Positions 50,924-61,420 of a stretch of DNA of 64,000 nt are shown here, one piece after another (within the stretch, counting starts at the first letter, position 1; every line of letters begins with the position of its first letter). The translations under genes and the position numbers were made by a program. The notes under the pieces were generated by a model. The model searched no databases and was not told the origin of the DNA. It was given only the letters and a program-made list of their open reading frames with translations. The stretch is from Kosakonia sacchari SP1 (GTDB taxonomy: Bacteria; Pseudomonadota; Gammaproteobacteria; Enterobacterales; Enterobacteriaceae), in contig NZ_CP007215.2 of NCBI RefSeq assembly GCF_000300455.3, positions 3,410,001 through 3,474,000 of the forward strand. The letters run 5' to 3'.

Positions 50924-51565
50924 TTGTCTCAGGACACCATTCTTATCCGCAATCTTGGCTTGCAGCCTTATGATCCCATTTCTCGGGCGATGCATGAATT
51001 CACCGATGCTCGCGACGAGACGACGCCGGATGAAATCTGGCTGGTAGAACACCACCCCGTCTTTACGCAAGGCCAAGCCGGCAAAGCCGAACACGTGCTG
51101 GCACCGGGCGATATTCCAGTGATCCAGAGCGATCGCGGCGGGCAGGTAACCTACCATGGGCCCGGCCAGCAGGTCATGTACGTATTAATTAATCTGAAAC
51201 GGCGAAAAGTGGGCGTGCGCGAACTTGTCACATTGCTGGAAAATACGGTTATCAATACGCTAGCAACACTCGGGATTAACGCCCAGGCGCGTGCTGACGC
51301 ACCCGGTGTATATGTGCAAGGCAAGAAAATCTGTTCCCTTGGACTGCGGATCCGTAAAGGGTGCTCATTTCATGGGCTGGCGCTGAATATCGATATGGAT
51401 TTGGCGCCGTTTATGCGCATCAATCCTTGCGGATACGCCGGTATGGAAATGACCCAGGTCAGCCAACTGGTGGAAAATAGCGATATGGATAAATTAAGGA
51501 CGATTCTTATCCAGCAATTTTTAGCGCTACTAAACAATCCACCGCATCAATATATGAGCGCTTAA
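50924..51565 (+). CDS. lipB: Octanoyl-[ACP]:protein N-octanoyltransferase LipB
   Basis: Transfers octanoate from ACP to lipoyl domains; LipA then inserts sulfur. 213 residues as in E. coli. [13 protein letters not shown], the catalytic Lys in [10 protein letters not shown] and the Cys in [10 protein letters not shown] are present. The start is TTG at 50924, supported by a CGGGGAT ribosome site. The C-terminal 30 residues are less conserved. Confidence 0.95.
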   Translation: MSQDTILIRNLGLQPYDPISRAMHEFTDARDETTPDEIWLVEHHPVFTQGQAGKAEHVLAPGDIPVIQSDRGGQVTYHGPGQQVMYVLINLKRRKVGVRELVTLLENTVINTLATLGINAQARADAPGVYVQGKKICSLGLRIRKGCSFHGLALNIDMDLAPFMRINPCGYAGMEMTQVSQLVENSDMDKLRTILIQQFLALLNNPPHQYMSA

Positions 51566-51869
51566 TATATCATGTATAGAAGCCCGCATTTTGTGCGGGT
51601 AGTTATTTATTTGGCCTGTTAGCGCTTTACAATAGAAGCCATATTCTCTATTTTCAACCTGCCTGCTTTGTCGGGATAATTAGCATTAAAGCACGTTGCA
51701 AGGCTTTGTATACATGCTCCAGTCCAATCTTTTTTTAGTGTATTGTCTGGCCTTGCGATGAAAAACTACGTCATGATGACGAGAGACAGGATGTTTACTC
51801 AAGTTAATAATCAACAAAAAAAATAAATTCAACTATCATTCAGTTTTTGAATGAATACGGAGCACAAGC
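51566..51869 (+). other. lipB-ybeF interval with structured ybeF leader
   Basis: 304 bases. In order: a weak terminator-like hairpin (CCCGCA / TGCGGG, 51583-51599), an AT-rich stretch, a perfect dyad CGTCATGATGACG (51769-51781), an 11-codon ORF (51791-51826), and a hairpin TCATTCA / TGAATGA (51836-51854) just before the ybeF ribosome site. Confidence 0.6.
51791..51826 (+). CDS. Possible 11-residue leader peptide before ybeF
   Basis: ATG to TAA encoding MFTQVNNQQKK, preceded by GAGAGACAGG. It is followed at once by a hairpin that could respond to ribosome movement. No conservation test was possible, so this is only a candidate. Confidence 0.3.
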   Translation: MFTQVNNQQKK

Positions 51870-52823
51870 GTGGATAATAATAACCTGCAGGAAAAGCGAA
51901 TAACCGTGCGCCCCGACGATGATAAGCCGCAAGTCTTCAGAACGCTGCGCAATATTGATCTCAATTTATTGACCATTTTTGAGGCAGTATATGTTCACAA
52001 AGGGATAGTCAACGCGGCGAAAGTGCTCAATTTAACGCCTTCCGCAATTAGCCAGTCCATTCAAAAATTACGCGCAATATTTCCCGATCCGCTTTTCATT
52101 CGTAAAGGCCAGGGCGTGACGCCTACGGCTTATGCTTCCCATCTGCACGAATATATCAGCCAGGGGCTGGAGTCTATTCTTGGCGCATTAGACCTGACCG
52201 GCAGCTATGACAAGCAACGTACGATTACCATCGGCACGCCACCATCGATTGGCGCATTAGTTATACCTGTTATCTTCCAGGCAATAAAAGAGAGTTCGCC
52301 GCATCTGATGATGCGTAATATTCCCGTTAACGATGCGGAAAGTCAGCTCAGCCAGTTTCAAACCGATTTAATTATTGATACGCATATTGCAGGCTCTCGT
52401 ACCATTAATCATCACGTCCTTTATAGCGACCGTATCATGCTGGTATGCCGTAAAGGGCATCCTTGTTTAAATGGGCCGATCAATGAAGAGGTTTTGCAAC
52501 AATACGAACACACGCTACTGATGCTGGAAGGGCAAAATCTTAGCGGGCTTCGCCAGCGCGTACAGGATCTTTTCCCTGAGCGACAGGTAAGCTTCAGCAG
52601 TTACAATATGTTTACGATTGCGGCACTGATCGGCAACAGTGATATGCTCGGGTTAATGCCGGCGCGGCTGTTTGAGTTATTCAGTGGCTGTTGGCCGCTG
52701 GTTGAAATTGATTACCCGCCAATTAGTAACGAGCACCTGGAAATCTCACTATTTTACAATAAGTTGAGCCTGCGCGACCCGGTACTGGAAAGCGTCATTA
52801 ATGTTATCCGACGGGCTTTTTAA
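51870..52823 (+). CDS. ybeF: LysR-family regulator YbeF
   Basis: 317 residues, the same length as E. coli YbeF. N-terminal winged helix-turn-helix (about 28-87: LRNIDLNLLTIFEAVY, VNAAKVLNLTPSAISQSIQKLR), then a substrate-binding domain that is more divergent. The start is GTG with ACGGAG upstream. Effector and targets are unknown. It sits between lipB and lipA but is not an obvious part of lipoate synthesis. Confidence 0.92.
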   Translation: MDNNNLQEKRITVRPDDDKPQVFRTLRNIDLNLLTIFEAVYVHKGIVNAAKVLNLTPSAISQSIQKLRAIFPDPLFIRKGQGVTPTAYASHLHEYISQGLESILGALDLTGSYDKQRTITIGTPPSIGALVIPVIFQAIKESSPHLMMRNIPVNDAESQLSQFQTDLIIDTHIAGSRTINHHVLYSDRIMLVCRKGHPCLNGPINEEVLQQYEHTLLMLEGQNLSGLRQRVQDLFPERQVSFSSYNMFTIAALIGNSDMLGLMPARLFELFSGCWPLVEIDYPPISNEHLEISLFYNKLSLRDPVLESVINVIRRAF

Positions 52824-53033
52824 CGCCCGTCCGTGCCTGGCGAAAGCGCTAACCCTTATTGGGCATTCGGCACAAAACAACAACTATTTTACAAATTGCC
52901 CCGTTGTCAGGCTGCTTTCTATCCCCCATCAATGGTATACTGCACGCAACTTAATTCAAAAATAGTTGATAAATACAACATCCATTTGAATTGAAATGCT
53001 TACTTCGTTATCCGCAACTGGAACACGCACGCT

Positions 53034-53999
53034 ATGAGTAAACCCATTGTGATGGAACGCGGTGTTAAGTACCGCGATGCCGATAAAATGGCGCTTATCC
53101 CGGTTAAAAATGTGGCGACAGAGCGCGAAGCCCTGTTAAGAAAACCGGAATGGATGAAAATCAAACTCCCGGCCGACTCTTCCCGTATCCAGGGTATTAA
53201 AGCAGCCATGCGTAAAAATGGGCTGCACTCTGTGTGCGAAGAGGCTTCCTGCCCGAACCTCGCTGAGTGTTTCAACCACGGTACGGCAACATTTATGATC
53301 CTTGGGGCTATCTGTACGCGCCGTTGCCCATTCTGCGATGTGGCACATGGACGTCCTGTGGCACCCGATGCCAACGAACCGCAAAAACTGGCGCAGACCA
53401 TTGCTGATATGGCGCTGCGTTATGTGGTAATCACCTCTGTAGACCGTGACGATCTGCGTGACGGCGGTGCGCAGCATTTTGCGGATTGCATTACCGCAAT
53501 CCGCGAAAAAAGCCCATCGATTAAAATCGAAACGCTGGTGCCGGATTTCCGTGGTCGCATGGATCGTGCGCTGGATATCCTCACCGCCACGCCACCGGAT
53601 GTGTTTAACCACAACCTGGAGAACGTGCCGCGTATTTACCGCCAGGTTCGCCCGGGCGCCGATTACAACTGGTCGCTGAAACTTCTGGAGCGTTTTAAAG
53701 AAGCGCATCCGGAAATCCCGACGAAATCAGGCTTGATGGTGGGCTTAGGCGAAACCAACGCAGAGATCATCGAGGTCATGCGCGATCTGCGCCGTCACGG
53801 CGTGACGATGCTGACGCTGGGCCAATATCTACAACCAAGCCGCCACCACCTGCCTGTACAGCGCTATGTCAGCCCTGATGAGTTTGACGAAATGAAAGAG
53901 GAAGCGCTGGCGATGGGCTTTACCCATGCAGCCTGTGGCCCGTTCGTTCGTTCCTCTTACCATGCAGATCTGCAGGCAAAAGGCATTGAAGTGAAGTAA
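53034..53999 (+). CDS. lipA: Lipoyl synthase LipA
   Basis: Radical-SAM enzyme that inserts two sulfurs into octanoyl groups. 321 residues. The auxiliary cluster motif is [12 protein letters not shown], the radical-SAM motif CTRRCPFC, and the C-terminal serine ligand motif is RSSYHA. Near-identical to E. coli LipA. Confidence 0.97.
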   Translation: MSKPIVMERGVKYRDADKMALIPVKNVATEREALLRKPEWMKIKLPADSSRIQGIKAAMRKNGLHSVCEEASCPNLAECFNHGTATFMILGAICTRRCPFCDVAHGRPVAPDANEPQKLAQTIADMALRYVVITSVDRDDLRDGGAQHFADCITAIREKSPSIKIETLVPDFRGRMDRALDILTATPPDVFNHNLENVPRIYRQVRPGADYNWSLKLLERFKEAHPEIPTKSGLMVGLGETNAEIIEVMRDLRRHGVTMLTLGQYLQPSRHHLPVQRYVSPDEFDEMKEEALAMGFTHAACGPFVRSSYHADLQAKGIEVK

Positions 54000-54017
54000 T
54001 ACTTGCTTACACTGCAA

Positions 54018-54049
54018 ACAAAAAAACCGGCTTCTGCGCCGGTTTTTTT
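54018..54049. terminator. Bidirectional terminator lipA / tatE
   Basis: AAAAACCGGC / GCCGGTTTTT stem with T-runs on both strands, between the convergent genes. Confidence 0.88.
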
Positions 54050-54067
54050 CGCCTGTCAAAGCCGCTG

Positions 54068-54262
54068 TTACTCTTTGTGAGAGAGTTTTTCTGCTGTGAC
54101 TTCGTCAGCTTTTTTCGCTGCATCATCATCATTCATAGCTTTTTTAAAGCCTTTGATGGCTGCGCCCAGGTCACCGCCGAGCGTACGCAATTTTTTGGTT
54201 CCAAACAGCAGAACAACCAGTGCGGCCACAACCAGCAGTTTGGTAATACTAATCTCACCCAT
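54068..54262 (-). CDS. tatE: Twin-arginine translocase subunit TatE
   Basis: 64 residues (E. coli 67). N-terminal membrane helix ([18 protein letters not shown]), the hinge and amphipathic helix ([22 protein letters not shown]), and a charged tail. TatE rather than TatA by location next to lipA and by [10 protein letters not shown]. The start is set there; the in-frame ATG 30 bases upstream gives a non-conserved extension. Confidence 0.94.
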   Translation of the reverse strand: MGEISITKLLVVAALVVLLFGTKKLRTLGGDLGAAIKGFKKAMNDDDAAKKADEVTAEKLSHKE

Positions 54263-54389
54263 AGATACCTTCTTTCGTAAAACAGGCTGCATAAAACGCC
54301 ATTATAACCGGACTTCATTAACGGTCATTCGACGCGCGCACACAATAGCAATGTGTAACGAGATGAATCAAGTGTTGTTTAAAAAAACA

Positions 54390-55178
54390 TCACAATAAAT
54401 GCGGTACAGCGAAACGACGATTGCGTAACACCGGCAGTTTCTCGCGCGTCAGCGTCACGCGTTCAGGCGTGACTTCTGCGAAAATCAGCTGTGGCGCTTC
54501 TGCCGCCGCCGCAACCGTCACGCCCTGCGGATCAACAACCCGACTTTGCCCGATATTCTTATTGCCACATTCGCCTGCCGCGACAATATAACATGTTGTG
54601 TCCAGCGCCCTTGCCGATAGCAGCGTCGCCCAGTGCTGTTCCTTGAGCGGACCACGTACCCAGGCAGCAGGTAACACCAGTAGTTCAGCCCCCTGCAGCG
54701 CCAGCGCCAACGCCAGCTCCGGGAAACGCAAATCGTAGCACGTCATCAACCCGACCTTCATGCCCTCCACATTAATCAATGGAGGAATATCGTGCCCGGC
54801 GTCCACCAGCGCGGATTCCTGCATGTTGAATGCGTCATACAAATGCAGCTTGGCATACTGCGCGATCACCTCACCACCGCGCAATACCACCAGCGTATTA
54901 ACTGCCCTGCCCTCGGTTGACGGAACATGCACTGTCAACACCGTCGTCAACGCATTACGCTGGCTCTCCGTACGCAACAGGCTCAGAAAGCCGCCATCCA
55001 GCGTCTGCGCCGATTTGACCGAAAGGTGGGGGTCGGCATCATCTCTTGCCAGTAATGCTTCTGGCAGCACCAGCAGCGACGCCTGACGCGCTGCCGCTTG
55101 TGCCATCAACGCAACACAGGTCTGCGCGTTGGTCCGCCAGTCTGGCGTGACCGCAAATTGTCCGGCTGCAACAATCAT
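54390..55178 (-). CDS. ybeM: Deaminated glutathione amidase (nitrilase family) YbeM
   Basis: 262-residue Nit1-type amidohydrolase that repairs deaminated glutathione. Catalytic Glu in LVLPEALLA, Lys in AKLHLYDAF, and Cys in [11 protein letters not shown]. The gene is intact here, whereas it is disrupted in E. coli K-12 as I recall. The start is chosen by GGGAGG before ATG 55178 and by homology. Confidence 0.9.
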   Translation of the reverse strand: MIVAAGQFAVTPDWRTNAQTCVALMAQAAARQASLLVLPEALLARDDADPHLSVKSAQTLDGGFLSLLRTESQRNALTTVLTVHVPSTEGRAVNTLVVLRGGEVIAQYAKLHLYDAFNMQESALVDAGHDIPPLINVEGMKVGLMTCYDLRFPELALALALQGAELLVLPAAWVRGPLKEQHWATLLSARALDTTCYIVAAGECGNKNIGQSRVVDPQGVTVAAAAEAPQLIFAEVTPERVTLTREKLPVLRNRRFAVPHLL

Positions 55179-55267
55179 CTTTAATCCTCCCGCTTCGTCA
55201 CCATAGCCAGAAAATAGCCGCGACGCTAAACTCAACACTCTAACAAATCAAATAGCAGGATCTCACG

Positions 55268-55651
55268 GTGTTACAACTTCTTTTAGCGGTATTTATTGGC
55301 GGTGGAACCGGCAGCGTTGCGCGCTGGATGTTAAGCATGAAACTTAATCCGGCGCATCAGGCGATCCCTGTTGGGACGCTCACCGCCAACCTGCTCGGCG
55401 CGTTTATTATCGGTATGGGGTTAGCGTGGTTCAATCGGATGACGCACATCGATCCCGTCTGGAAAGTGCTGTTAACAACCGGTTTTTGTGGCGGTCTGAC
55501 TACCTTTTCTACCTTTTCCGCAGAAGTGGTGTTCTTGTTACAGGAGGGGCGAATTAACTGGGCGCTGCTGAACGTGGCGGTAAACCTGCTGGGCTCGTTT
55601 GCTATGACGGCACTGGCGTTTTGGCTATTTTCCTCAGTTAACGCAAACTGA
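55268..55651 (+). CDS. crcB: Fluoride channel CrcB/Fluc
   Basis: 127 residues, four membrane helices, a dual-topology dimer that exports fluoride. Family motifs [21 protein letters not shown] and [18 protein letters not shown] start. I see no fluoride riboswitch in the 89 bases upstream. Confidence 0.95.
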   Translation: MLQLLLAVFIGGGTGSVARWMLSMKLNPAHQAIPVGTLTANLLGAFIIGMGLAWFNRMTHIDPVWKVLLTTGFCGGLTTFSTFSAEVVFLLQEGRINWALLNVAVNLLGSFAMTALAFWLFSSVNAN

Positions 55652-55658
55652 AAGCATA

Positions 55659-55686
55659 AAAAAACCCGCCTTACGGCGGGTTTTGG
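55659..55686. terminator. Bidirectional terminator crcB / cspE
   Basis: AAAACCCGCC / GGCGGGTTTT stem with loop TTAC. Confidence 0.88.
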
Positions 55687-55713
55687 AATTCTTACTGTAC
55701 GTACGTAGCTGAA

Positions 55714-55923
55714 TTAAACAGGCATTACGTTCGCAGCAGATGGGCCTTTGGCACCGTTAGTGATTTCAAACTCAACGCGCTGGCCTTCAGCCAGGGTTTT
55801 GAAACCATTGCTCTGGATTGCAGAGAAGTGTACGAACACGTCTTTGCTGCCATCTTCCGGAGTAATGAAACCGAATCCTTTGGATTCATTAAACCACTTA
55901 ACGTTACCTTTAATCTTAGACAT
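55714..55923 (-). CDS. cspE: Cold-shock-like protein CspE
   Basis: 69-residue OB-fold RNA chaperone and antiterminator. RNP1 (KGFGFI) and RNP2 (VFVHF) are visible. Identical to E. coli CspE over nearly all of its length, except the last residues (NVMPV). The start is set at [10 protein letters not shown]; the upstream in-frame Met (55953) lies in the leader. Confidence 0.95.
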   Translation of the reverse strand: MSKIKGNVKWFNESKGFGFITPEDGSKDVFVHFSAIQSNGFKTLAEGQRVEFEITNGAKGPSAANVMPV

Positions 55924-55947
55924 CAAAATTACCTTTACATGAAAAAT

Positions 55948-56006
55948 CGACACAAATGCTGTGTCGGGTATCAGTACAACAATTGTGACGACTTTTGTCC
56001 AGTCGT
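55948..56006 (-). promoter_or_regulatory. Paired hairpins in the cspE leader
   Basis: Two short stems, CGACACA / TGTGTCG (55948-55966) and ACGACT / AGTCGT (55988-56006), lie between a possible promoter (TTGCAA at 56042-56047, TATCAC at 56020-56025, minus strand) and the cspE start. Confidence 0.4.
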
Positions 56007-56115
56007 TATTCGTGAAAAAGTGATAAATGTCGCTAACTTTTTTGCAAAAGTGAGTTTATTCCGCGCTTTAGGCAATGATTAAAATTTGCACACCGCGTTG
56101 ACACAGCATTTGCAG

Positions 56116-56679
56116 TTAAAACTGAAAGCGCATCCAGGCAAAGTAAACGTTACCGTTGTTGTAGGTGCCCGGAATGTAGGTCATCTGGAAGGTCGCCGGG
56201 CCATAGCCGATAGATGCCAGCGGCAACAACACCGGAATGGGAATGTACTTCCAGTTATCACGCGCGGTAAACCCGGCCGTATAGCCCAATCCCAGACGGA
56301 AATTATCATCTGCCAGCGGACGCCATGTTTTCTCCCATCCGTAGCCGCCAATCGGCTCCCATTTGTTAAATGAATCTTTAAATGCCATCAGGTAGAGGCC
56401 GTGCCAGTTCCCTTTTTCGTCCCAGCGTGACTGACCAAAACCCGCGCCCCACGGACGTTCGTTATAACGGTCCGTTTTCTCCTTGTCATAGGCGAAACGC
56501 GCATGCCAGGTAATAGCAGGAACATAGAGATCATAATGCTCTGGCTGCTGCCAGGTTTGCTTCACATTGTCAGTAAAACTCGAGAACCAGGAATTCTCTA
56601 CAGCAAGCGCTGTGGTAACCACCGAAAACTGGCAAAATAAAGACAAAATAATAGCTAAAAACTTCTTATTTACAGACAC
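56116..56679 (-). CDS. pagP: Lipid A palmitoyltransferase PagP
   Basis: Outer-membrane enzyme that transfers palmitate to lipid A. 187 residues. Signal peptide to about residue 26 (TTALA), then an amphipathic helix and an eight-stranded barrel ending in YFAWMRFQF. The core is strongly conserved ([34 protein letters not shown]). The start appears to be GTG. Confidence 0.94.
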   Translation of the reverse strand: MSVNKKFLAIILSLFCQFSVVTTALAVENSWFSSFTDNVKQTWQQPEHYDLYVPAITWHARFAYDKEKTDRYNERPWGAGFGQSRWDEKGNWHGLYLMAFKDSFNKWEPIGGYGWEKTWRPLADDNFRLGLGYTAGFTARDNWKYIPIPVLLPLASIGYGPATFQMTYIPGTYNNGNVYFAWMRFQF

Positions 56680-56820
56680 CGTATTTATTCCATGTTACGC
56701 AACGACCTTTATTTTTGGGCATGTTATCTGAATAGTTCCTTAACGAGATCGGATTAATTCTGAAAAAACCTCCGGAATAATCGCAGTATTTACCCCACTT
56801 AACACAGAATAGGGTTAGAT

Positions 56821-56840
56821 GCGCCCCATCACAGGGGCGC
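56821..56840. other. Strong GC hairpin behind cusA
   Basis: GCGCCCC / GGGGCGC with loop ATCACA, ten bases after the cusA stop. On the minus strand the T-run precedes rather than follows the stem, so it is not a standard terminator for cusA; it may protect the mRNA 3' end. Confidence 0.5.
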
Positions 56841-56849
56841 AAAAAACGA

Positions 56850-59800
56850 CTAACGTTTGCGATGCAGTAAGAAATAAACCGCCGGAATAACCAACATCGA
56901 CAGCAAGGGTGCCGTTATCATGCCGCCAATCATGGGAGCGGCGATACGGCTCATCACCTCCGAACCGCTACCACCGCCCCACATAATGGGAAGCAGCCCT
57001 GCCATAATCGTGGCAACTGTCATTACCTTTGGCCGAACGCGAAGTACCGCACCTTCATGGATAGCCTGTAGCAACATCTTATTCCCCCCATCCGGTTCAC
57101 GTGTGCGATATTTCTGAAGTGCATGATTAAGATAGAGCACCATAATAACGCCGAACTCCGCCGCCACCCCAGCCAGAGCAATAAAACCAACAGCTCCCGC
57201 AACGGATAAGTTATATCCCAGCAGCCATAATAACCAGACACCGCCAATCAACGAGAAGGGCAATGTCCCCATTATTAACAGGGCATCCGATATACGCTTA
57301 AAGGTAATAAATAACAGGACAAAGATAATCATTAACGTTACCGGCAAAACGATTTTCAATTTTGCCGTAGCGCGTTCCAGATATTCAAACTGTCCGGACC
57401 ACGAGAGCGTTACCCCTTGCGGCAGTTTTACCTGCTGCGCTACCCGCTGCTGCATTTCGTCCACAGCCGATTTCAAATCCCGGCCACGCAGATCAACGTA
57501 GATCCAGTTCGAAAGGCGCGCATTCTCGCTTTTCAGCATCGGCGGCCCCTCTTTCACCACGATATCCGCCAGTTCACCTAACGCAATCTGGCTGCCATTT
57601 TCCGTGATCACCGGCAATTTTCGCAAATCATCAACGTTATCACGTATTTCTCGCGGGTAACGCACATTGATGGGATACCGTTCCCGCCCCTGTAGCACTT
57701 CACCAATATTTTCTCCCCCCACCAACGTTGAGACCAGCGACTGTAACTCTTTTACCGACACACCATAGCGCGCGGCTTGCTGCCGGTTAATGTTGATATC
57801 GACGTAGCGCCCGCCCGCCAGACGCTCCGCCAGTGCCGATGTTACGCCCGGCACGGTTTTCACCACCTGCTCGATTTGCTGCGCTACACGTTCAATATCA
57901 GCAATATTATTGCCGTTCACCTTAATCCCCACCGGGCTTTTAATACCGGTGGCCAGCATATCCAGGCGGTTACGGATAGGTGGCACCCAGACATTAGCGA
58001 TGCCCGGCACGCTAACGGTTTTATCCAGTTCTTCCACCAGTTTTTCCGGCGTCATCCCTGCTCGCCACTGATCGCGTGGCTTAAAGCGAATGGTGGTTTC
58101 CACCATGGTTAACGGCGCGGGATCGGTTGCACTCTCAGCTCTGCCGGCCTTACCAAATACGCTCGCCACTTCCGGCACACTTTTAATCAGCCGGTCGGTT
58201 TGCTGCAATAAACGCCCGGCTTCGCGCGCAGAGATCCCCGGCAACGTCGACGGCATATACAGCAAATCGCCTTCGTTAAGCGGCGGCATAAACTCGCTGC
58301 CCAACCGGCTCAACGGCCATAACGTTGCCAGCAGTAACAGCAGCGCCACCGCCAGCGTCGCTTTCGGCCAAGCCAGCACTTTATCCAGCAGAGGCTCATA
58401 CAGGCGAATCAGAAAACGGTTAATGGGGTTGGCTTTCTCATCAGGGATCTTGCCGCGAATAAACAAGCCCATCAGCACCGGAACCAGCGTGATACCAAGC
58501 CCGGCTGCTACTGCCATCGCCCAGCTCTTGGTGAATGCCAGCGGCGAGAACATACGCCCTTCCTGCGCTTCGAGTGAAAACACAGGAATAAACGACAAAG
58601 TGATAATCAGCAGGCTGCAAAACAACGCCGGCCCCACTTCGACTGCCGCCTGTTCTGAAAAACGCCAGTAATCCGCACCGGTTGGCTGGCGGTCAGGGTT
58701 ATCGTGCCGCCACTGCTCCATCACTTTGTGCATGTTCTCAATCATCACAATGGCCGCATCCACCATCGCGCCAATCGCAATCGCAATCCCGCCAAGCGAC
58801 ATGATATTGGCGTTGATGCCCTGGTAATGCATGACGATAAACGCGCCAAGTATCCCCAGCGGCAGTGACACAATTGCCACTAATGCCGAACGGAAATGGA
58901 ACAGGAACAACGTGCAAACCAGCGCAACAACGATAAATTCCTCAATTAATTTATGCGTCAGCGTTTCAACCGCGCTCTCGATCAGCGTCGAGCGATCGTA
59001 AACCGGCACGATCGCCACACCATCGGGCAGCGTTTTTTGCACCTCGCTGAGTTTCGCTTTCACCGCATGAATGGTATCGAGCGCGTTTTTGCCATAACGC
59101 ATAACGATAATGCCGCCCGCGACTTCGCCTTCGCCATTATATTCCGCCACACCACGGCGCAGTTCCGGCCCAAGGCGCACCGTCGCCACATCGGAAAGCA
59201 TCACCGGCACACCGTCCCGGCTGGCAATGACTATCTGGCGAAAATCTGCCAGTTGCCGCAAGTAACCGGTAGTGCGCACCATAAATTCGGCTTCGCCCAT
59301 CTCCAGCAACGCGCCGCCGCTCTCCTGATTCGCCGCCTGCACAGCGCTGACAATCTGTTCATGGGTGATATTTAGCGCCCGCATTTTCGCGGGATCCGGC
59401 ACAACCTGATACTGCCGCACCATACCGCCAACACTTGCTACTTCCGCGACGTTCGGTACCGTTTTGAGTTCAAATTTCAGCGTCCAGTCCTGCAACGCGC
59501 GCAAATCTGCCAGATTATGTTTACCGCTGCGATCCACCAGCGCGTACTCATAAATCCAGCCCACACCGGTCGCATCCGGCCCTAACCCAACGCTCACCCC
59601 CGCAGGCAACGATGACTGAATTTGACTTAAATTCTCCAGCACGCGAGAACGCGCCCAGTAGAGGTCGGTGTCATCATCGAACAGCACATAGACATAGGCA
59701 TCTCCAAACATCGAATAGCCGCGCACCGTTTTCGCCCCCGGCACGGAAAGCATGGCTGTAGTCAACGGGTAAGTGACTTGATCTTCAATAAGTTGCGGCG

Positions 59801-59969
59801 CTTTGCCTGGATAGCTGGCGCGAATGATCACCTGCACATCAGAGAGATCCGGCAGCGCATCCAGCGGTGCGCGCTGGATCGACCAAATCCCCCAGCCGGT
59901 AAGCACCAGCGCGGCCAGCAGGATTAACAAGCGGTTACGCAGCGAGGCGCGAATGACGGCAGCAATCAT
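56850..59969 (-). CDS. cusA: Copper/silver RND efflux pump CusA
   Basis: Heavy-metal-type RND transporter, 1039 residues (E. coli CusA 1047). Twelve membrane segments in the usual 1+5+1+5 pattern. The motif [18 protein letters not shown] with the proton-relay Asp lies in TM4, and Met-rich periplasmic loops are present. Exports Cu(I)/Ag(I) with CusB and a TolC-type channel. Overlaps cusB by four bases. Last gene of the operon. Confidence 0.93.
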   Translation of the reverse strand: MIAAVIRASLRNRLLILLAALVLTGWGIWSIQRAPLDALPDLSDVQVIIRASYPGKAPQLIEDQVTYPLTTAMLSVPGAKTVRGYSMFGDAYVYVLFDDDTDLYWARSRVLENLSQIQSSLPAGVSVGLGPDATGVGWIYEYALVDRSGKHNLADLRALQDWTLKFELKTVPNVAEVASVGGMVRQYQVVPDPAKMRALNITHEQIVSAVQAANQESGGALLEMGEAEFMVRTTGYLRQLADFRQIVIASRDGVPVMLSDVATVRLGPELRRGVAEYNGEGEVAGGIIVMRYGKNALDTIHAVKAKLSEVQKTLPDGVAIVPVYDRSTLIESAVETLTHKLIEEFIVVALVCTLFLFHFRSALVAIVSLPLGILGAFIVMHYQGINANIMSLGGIAIAIGAMVDAAIVMIENMHKVMEQWRHDNPDRQPTGADYWRFSEQAAVEVGPALFCSLLIITLSFIPVFSLEAQEGRMFSPLAFTKSWAMAVAAGLGITLVPVLMGLFIRGKIPDEKANPINRFLIRLYEPLLDKVLAWPKATLAVALLLLLATLWPLSRLGSEFMPPLNEGDLLYMPSTLPGISAREAGRLLQQTDRLIKSVPEVASVFGKAGRAESATDPAPLTMVETTIRFKPRDQWRAGMTPEKLVEELDKTVSVPGIANVWVPPIRNRLDMLATGIKSPVGIKVNGNNIADIERVAQQIEQVVKTVPGVTSALAERLAGGRYVDININRQQAARYGVSVKELQSLVSTLVGGENIGEVLQGRERYPINVRYPREIRDNVDDLRKLPVITENGSQIALGELADIVVKEGPPMLKSENARLSNWIYVDLRGRDLKSAVDEMQQRVAQQVKLPQGVTLSWSGQFEYLERATAKLKIVLPVTLMIIFVLLFITFKRISDALLIMGTLPFSLIGGVWLLWLLGYNLSVAGAVGFIALAGVAAEFGVIMVLYLNHALQKYRTREPDGGNKMLLQAIHEGAVLRVRPKVMTVATIMAGLLPIMWGGGSGSEVMSRIAAPMIGGMITAPLLSMLVIPAVYFLLHRKR

Positions 59970-61420
59970 TTCATTGCCTCCTGCGTGGGCATCAGATGAG
60001 TAATAACAGCGCCCTGTTCATCGTCCAGCGTAAAGCTGAACATCACCTTATCGCCCACTTTGATGGCGGGTTCAGGCTGCTTAAGCACGAAATCCATTGT
60101 CATCGCGCCCCAGTTCAGCGCCGGGATCGGCTGGTGCGATAACGTGATGCTGCCCGCCTCAATCGCTTTCACCACCCCGGTTGATTCGTAGGTTTGCACT
60201 TTCTTCGCGGGAGTTTGCGGCGCCTGTTGGTGCGGCAGTGCGCTACGCAAGCTCGCTTCTGAGTCAATCAGGAACTGGCCGGACGTCACTACGTTGTCGC
60301 CCTCTTTCAACCCGGAAAGCACTTCGGTCCAGCCCTGTGCCGTACGCCCGGTGGTGACGTTAACCGCCTGGAAATGACCGTCCCCTGTCGCCAGTAACAC
60401 GCGGCTTGCCGCACCGGTTTCAATCAGCGCCTCTTCCGGAATAGCCAACACGTCAGACTGCTGCGCCGATGCAGGCTGCGTTACGGTCAGGAACATGCCG
60501 GGTTTGAGTTTTTGCTGCGGGTTATCCAGCACGATGCGCGCTTTCAGCGTCCGGGTGGTGGTTTCAAGCTGTGGCAGCAACTCACTGACGCGGCCGTGAA
60601 ACTGCTCGCCCGGCCAACTACCCGATGTGGCAATGATTTCGCTACCCGCAGTAAGTGCCTGCGCCTGGCTTTGCGGGTAATCGACCACCAGCCAGACAGG
60701 ATCAAGGCTCGCCAGCTCAAAGAGAACTTGCGTAGCGGCTACTTGCGCACCTTCGCGGGAATCAAGCTTGACCACATAACTGTCACGATCGGCGCGCAGC
60801 GTGAGCCGGGTTTGCGGTTTTCCGCTACGTTCAACCGCGCGAATAATGGCATCTGGCATAAACTGCAACGCCAGCCGCTCGCGGGCTGCACGCGTCAGTT
60901 CACCATCGCCCAACTGGCGCACCGCCAGATACTCCTGCTGCGCCGTGGTCCACTGAGGGATCCACAACTGCGCCAGCACTTCGCCTTTTTTCACCCACTG
61001 CTGTGGCGCGCGGACAAACAGTTTTTCCACTACCCCCGCCGCCGGAGACGGCACGCTCTGAATACTGCGCTCATCAGTGGTTACCGTGGCGAAGGCAGAA
61101 AACGCGTCGGCAAGCGCACGTTTGCCCACCTTCGCCGTGGTCATCCCCAGGTTTTGCTGCTGCTGCGCACTGACGCTAACACCGCCGCTGGCAGGTGTTT
61201 CATCGGCATAACGTGGCACCAACGGCATATCCATAAACGGTGATTTACCTGGCTTGTCAAAACGCTGATCCGGCACCATTGGATCGTACCAGTAGAGCAC
61301 TTTTCGTTGCGGCGTCGGCTCGCCGGAAGCCGCAGGCGCACTGTGCTGGCGACCAGCGAAATACCCAACGCCCGCAGCCAGGCAAGCCGCAACCACGACG
61401 GCTAAAATCGTTTTCTTCAT
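59966..61420 (-). CDS. cusB: CusB-type periplasmic adaptor with fused C-terminal CusF domain
   Basis: 484 residues, against 407 in E. coli CusB. N-terminal membrane/signal segment (about 4-22), heavy-metal-binding domain [19 protein letters not shown] (43-61), then barrel-sandwich, hairpin and beta-barrel adaptor regions to about 395. The last 77 residues (408-484) are CusF-like: His429, Trp437, Met440 and Met442 keep the CusF Cu(I)/Ag(I) ligand arrangement (H-x7-W-xx-M-x-M). The start is set at [10 protein letters not shown] with GGAG upstream; the earlier in-frame Met lies inside the preceding gene. Confidence 0.92.
   Translation of the reverse strand: MKKTILAVVVAACLAAGVGYFAGRQHSAPAASGEPTPQRKVLYWYDPMVPDQRFDKPGKSPFMDMPLVPRYADETPASGGVSVSAQQQQNLGMTTAKVGKRALADAFSAFATVTTDERSIQSVPSPAAGVVEKLFVRAPQQWVKKGEVLAQLWIPQWTTAQQEYLAVRQLGDGELTRAARERLALQFMPDAIIRAVERSGKPQTRLTLRADRDSYVVKLDSREGAQVAATQVLFELASLDPVWLVVDYPQSQAQALTAGSEIIATSGSWPGEQFHGRVSELLPQLETTTRTLKARIVLDNPQQKLKPGMFLTVTQPASAQQSDVLAIPEEALIETGAASRVLLATGDGHFQAVNVTTGRTAQGWTEVLSGLKEGDNVVTSGQFLIDSEASLRSALPHQQAPQTPAKKVQTYESTGVVKAIEAGSITLSHQPIPALNWGAMTMDFVLKQPEPAIKVGDKVMFSFTLDDEQGAVITHLMPTQEAMK

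Noticed and set aside
55179-55267. Fluoride riboswitch before crcB
   Set aside because: The 89-base gap shows no conserved fluoride-aptamer core.
56821-56840. GC hairpin as an intrinsic terminator of cusA
   Set aside because: The T-run is on the wrong side of the stem for the minus strand.
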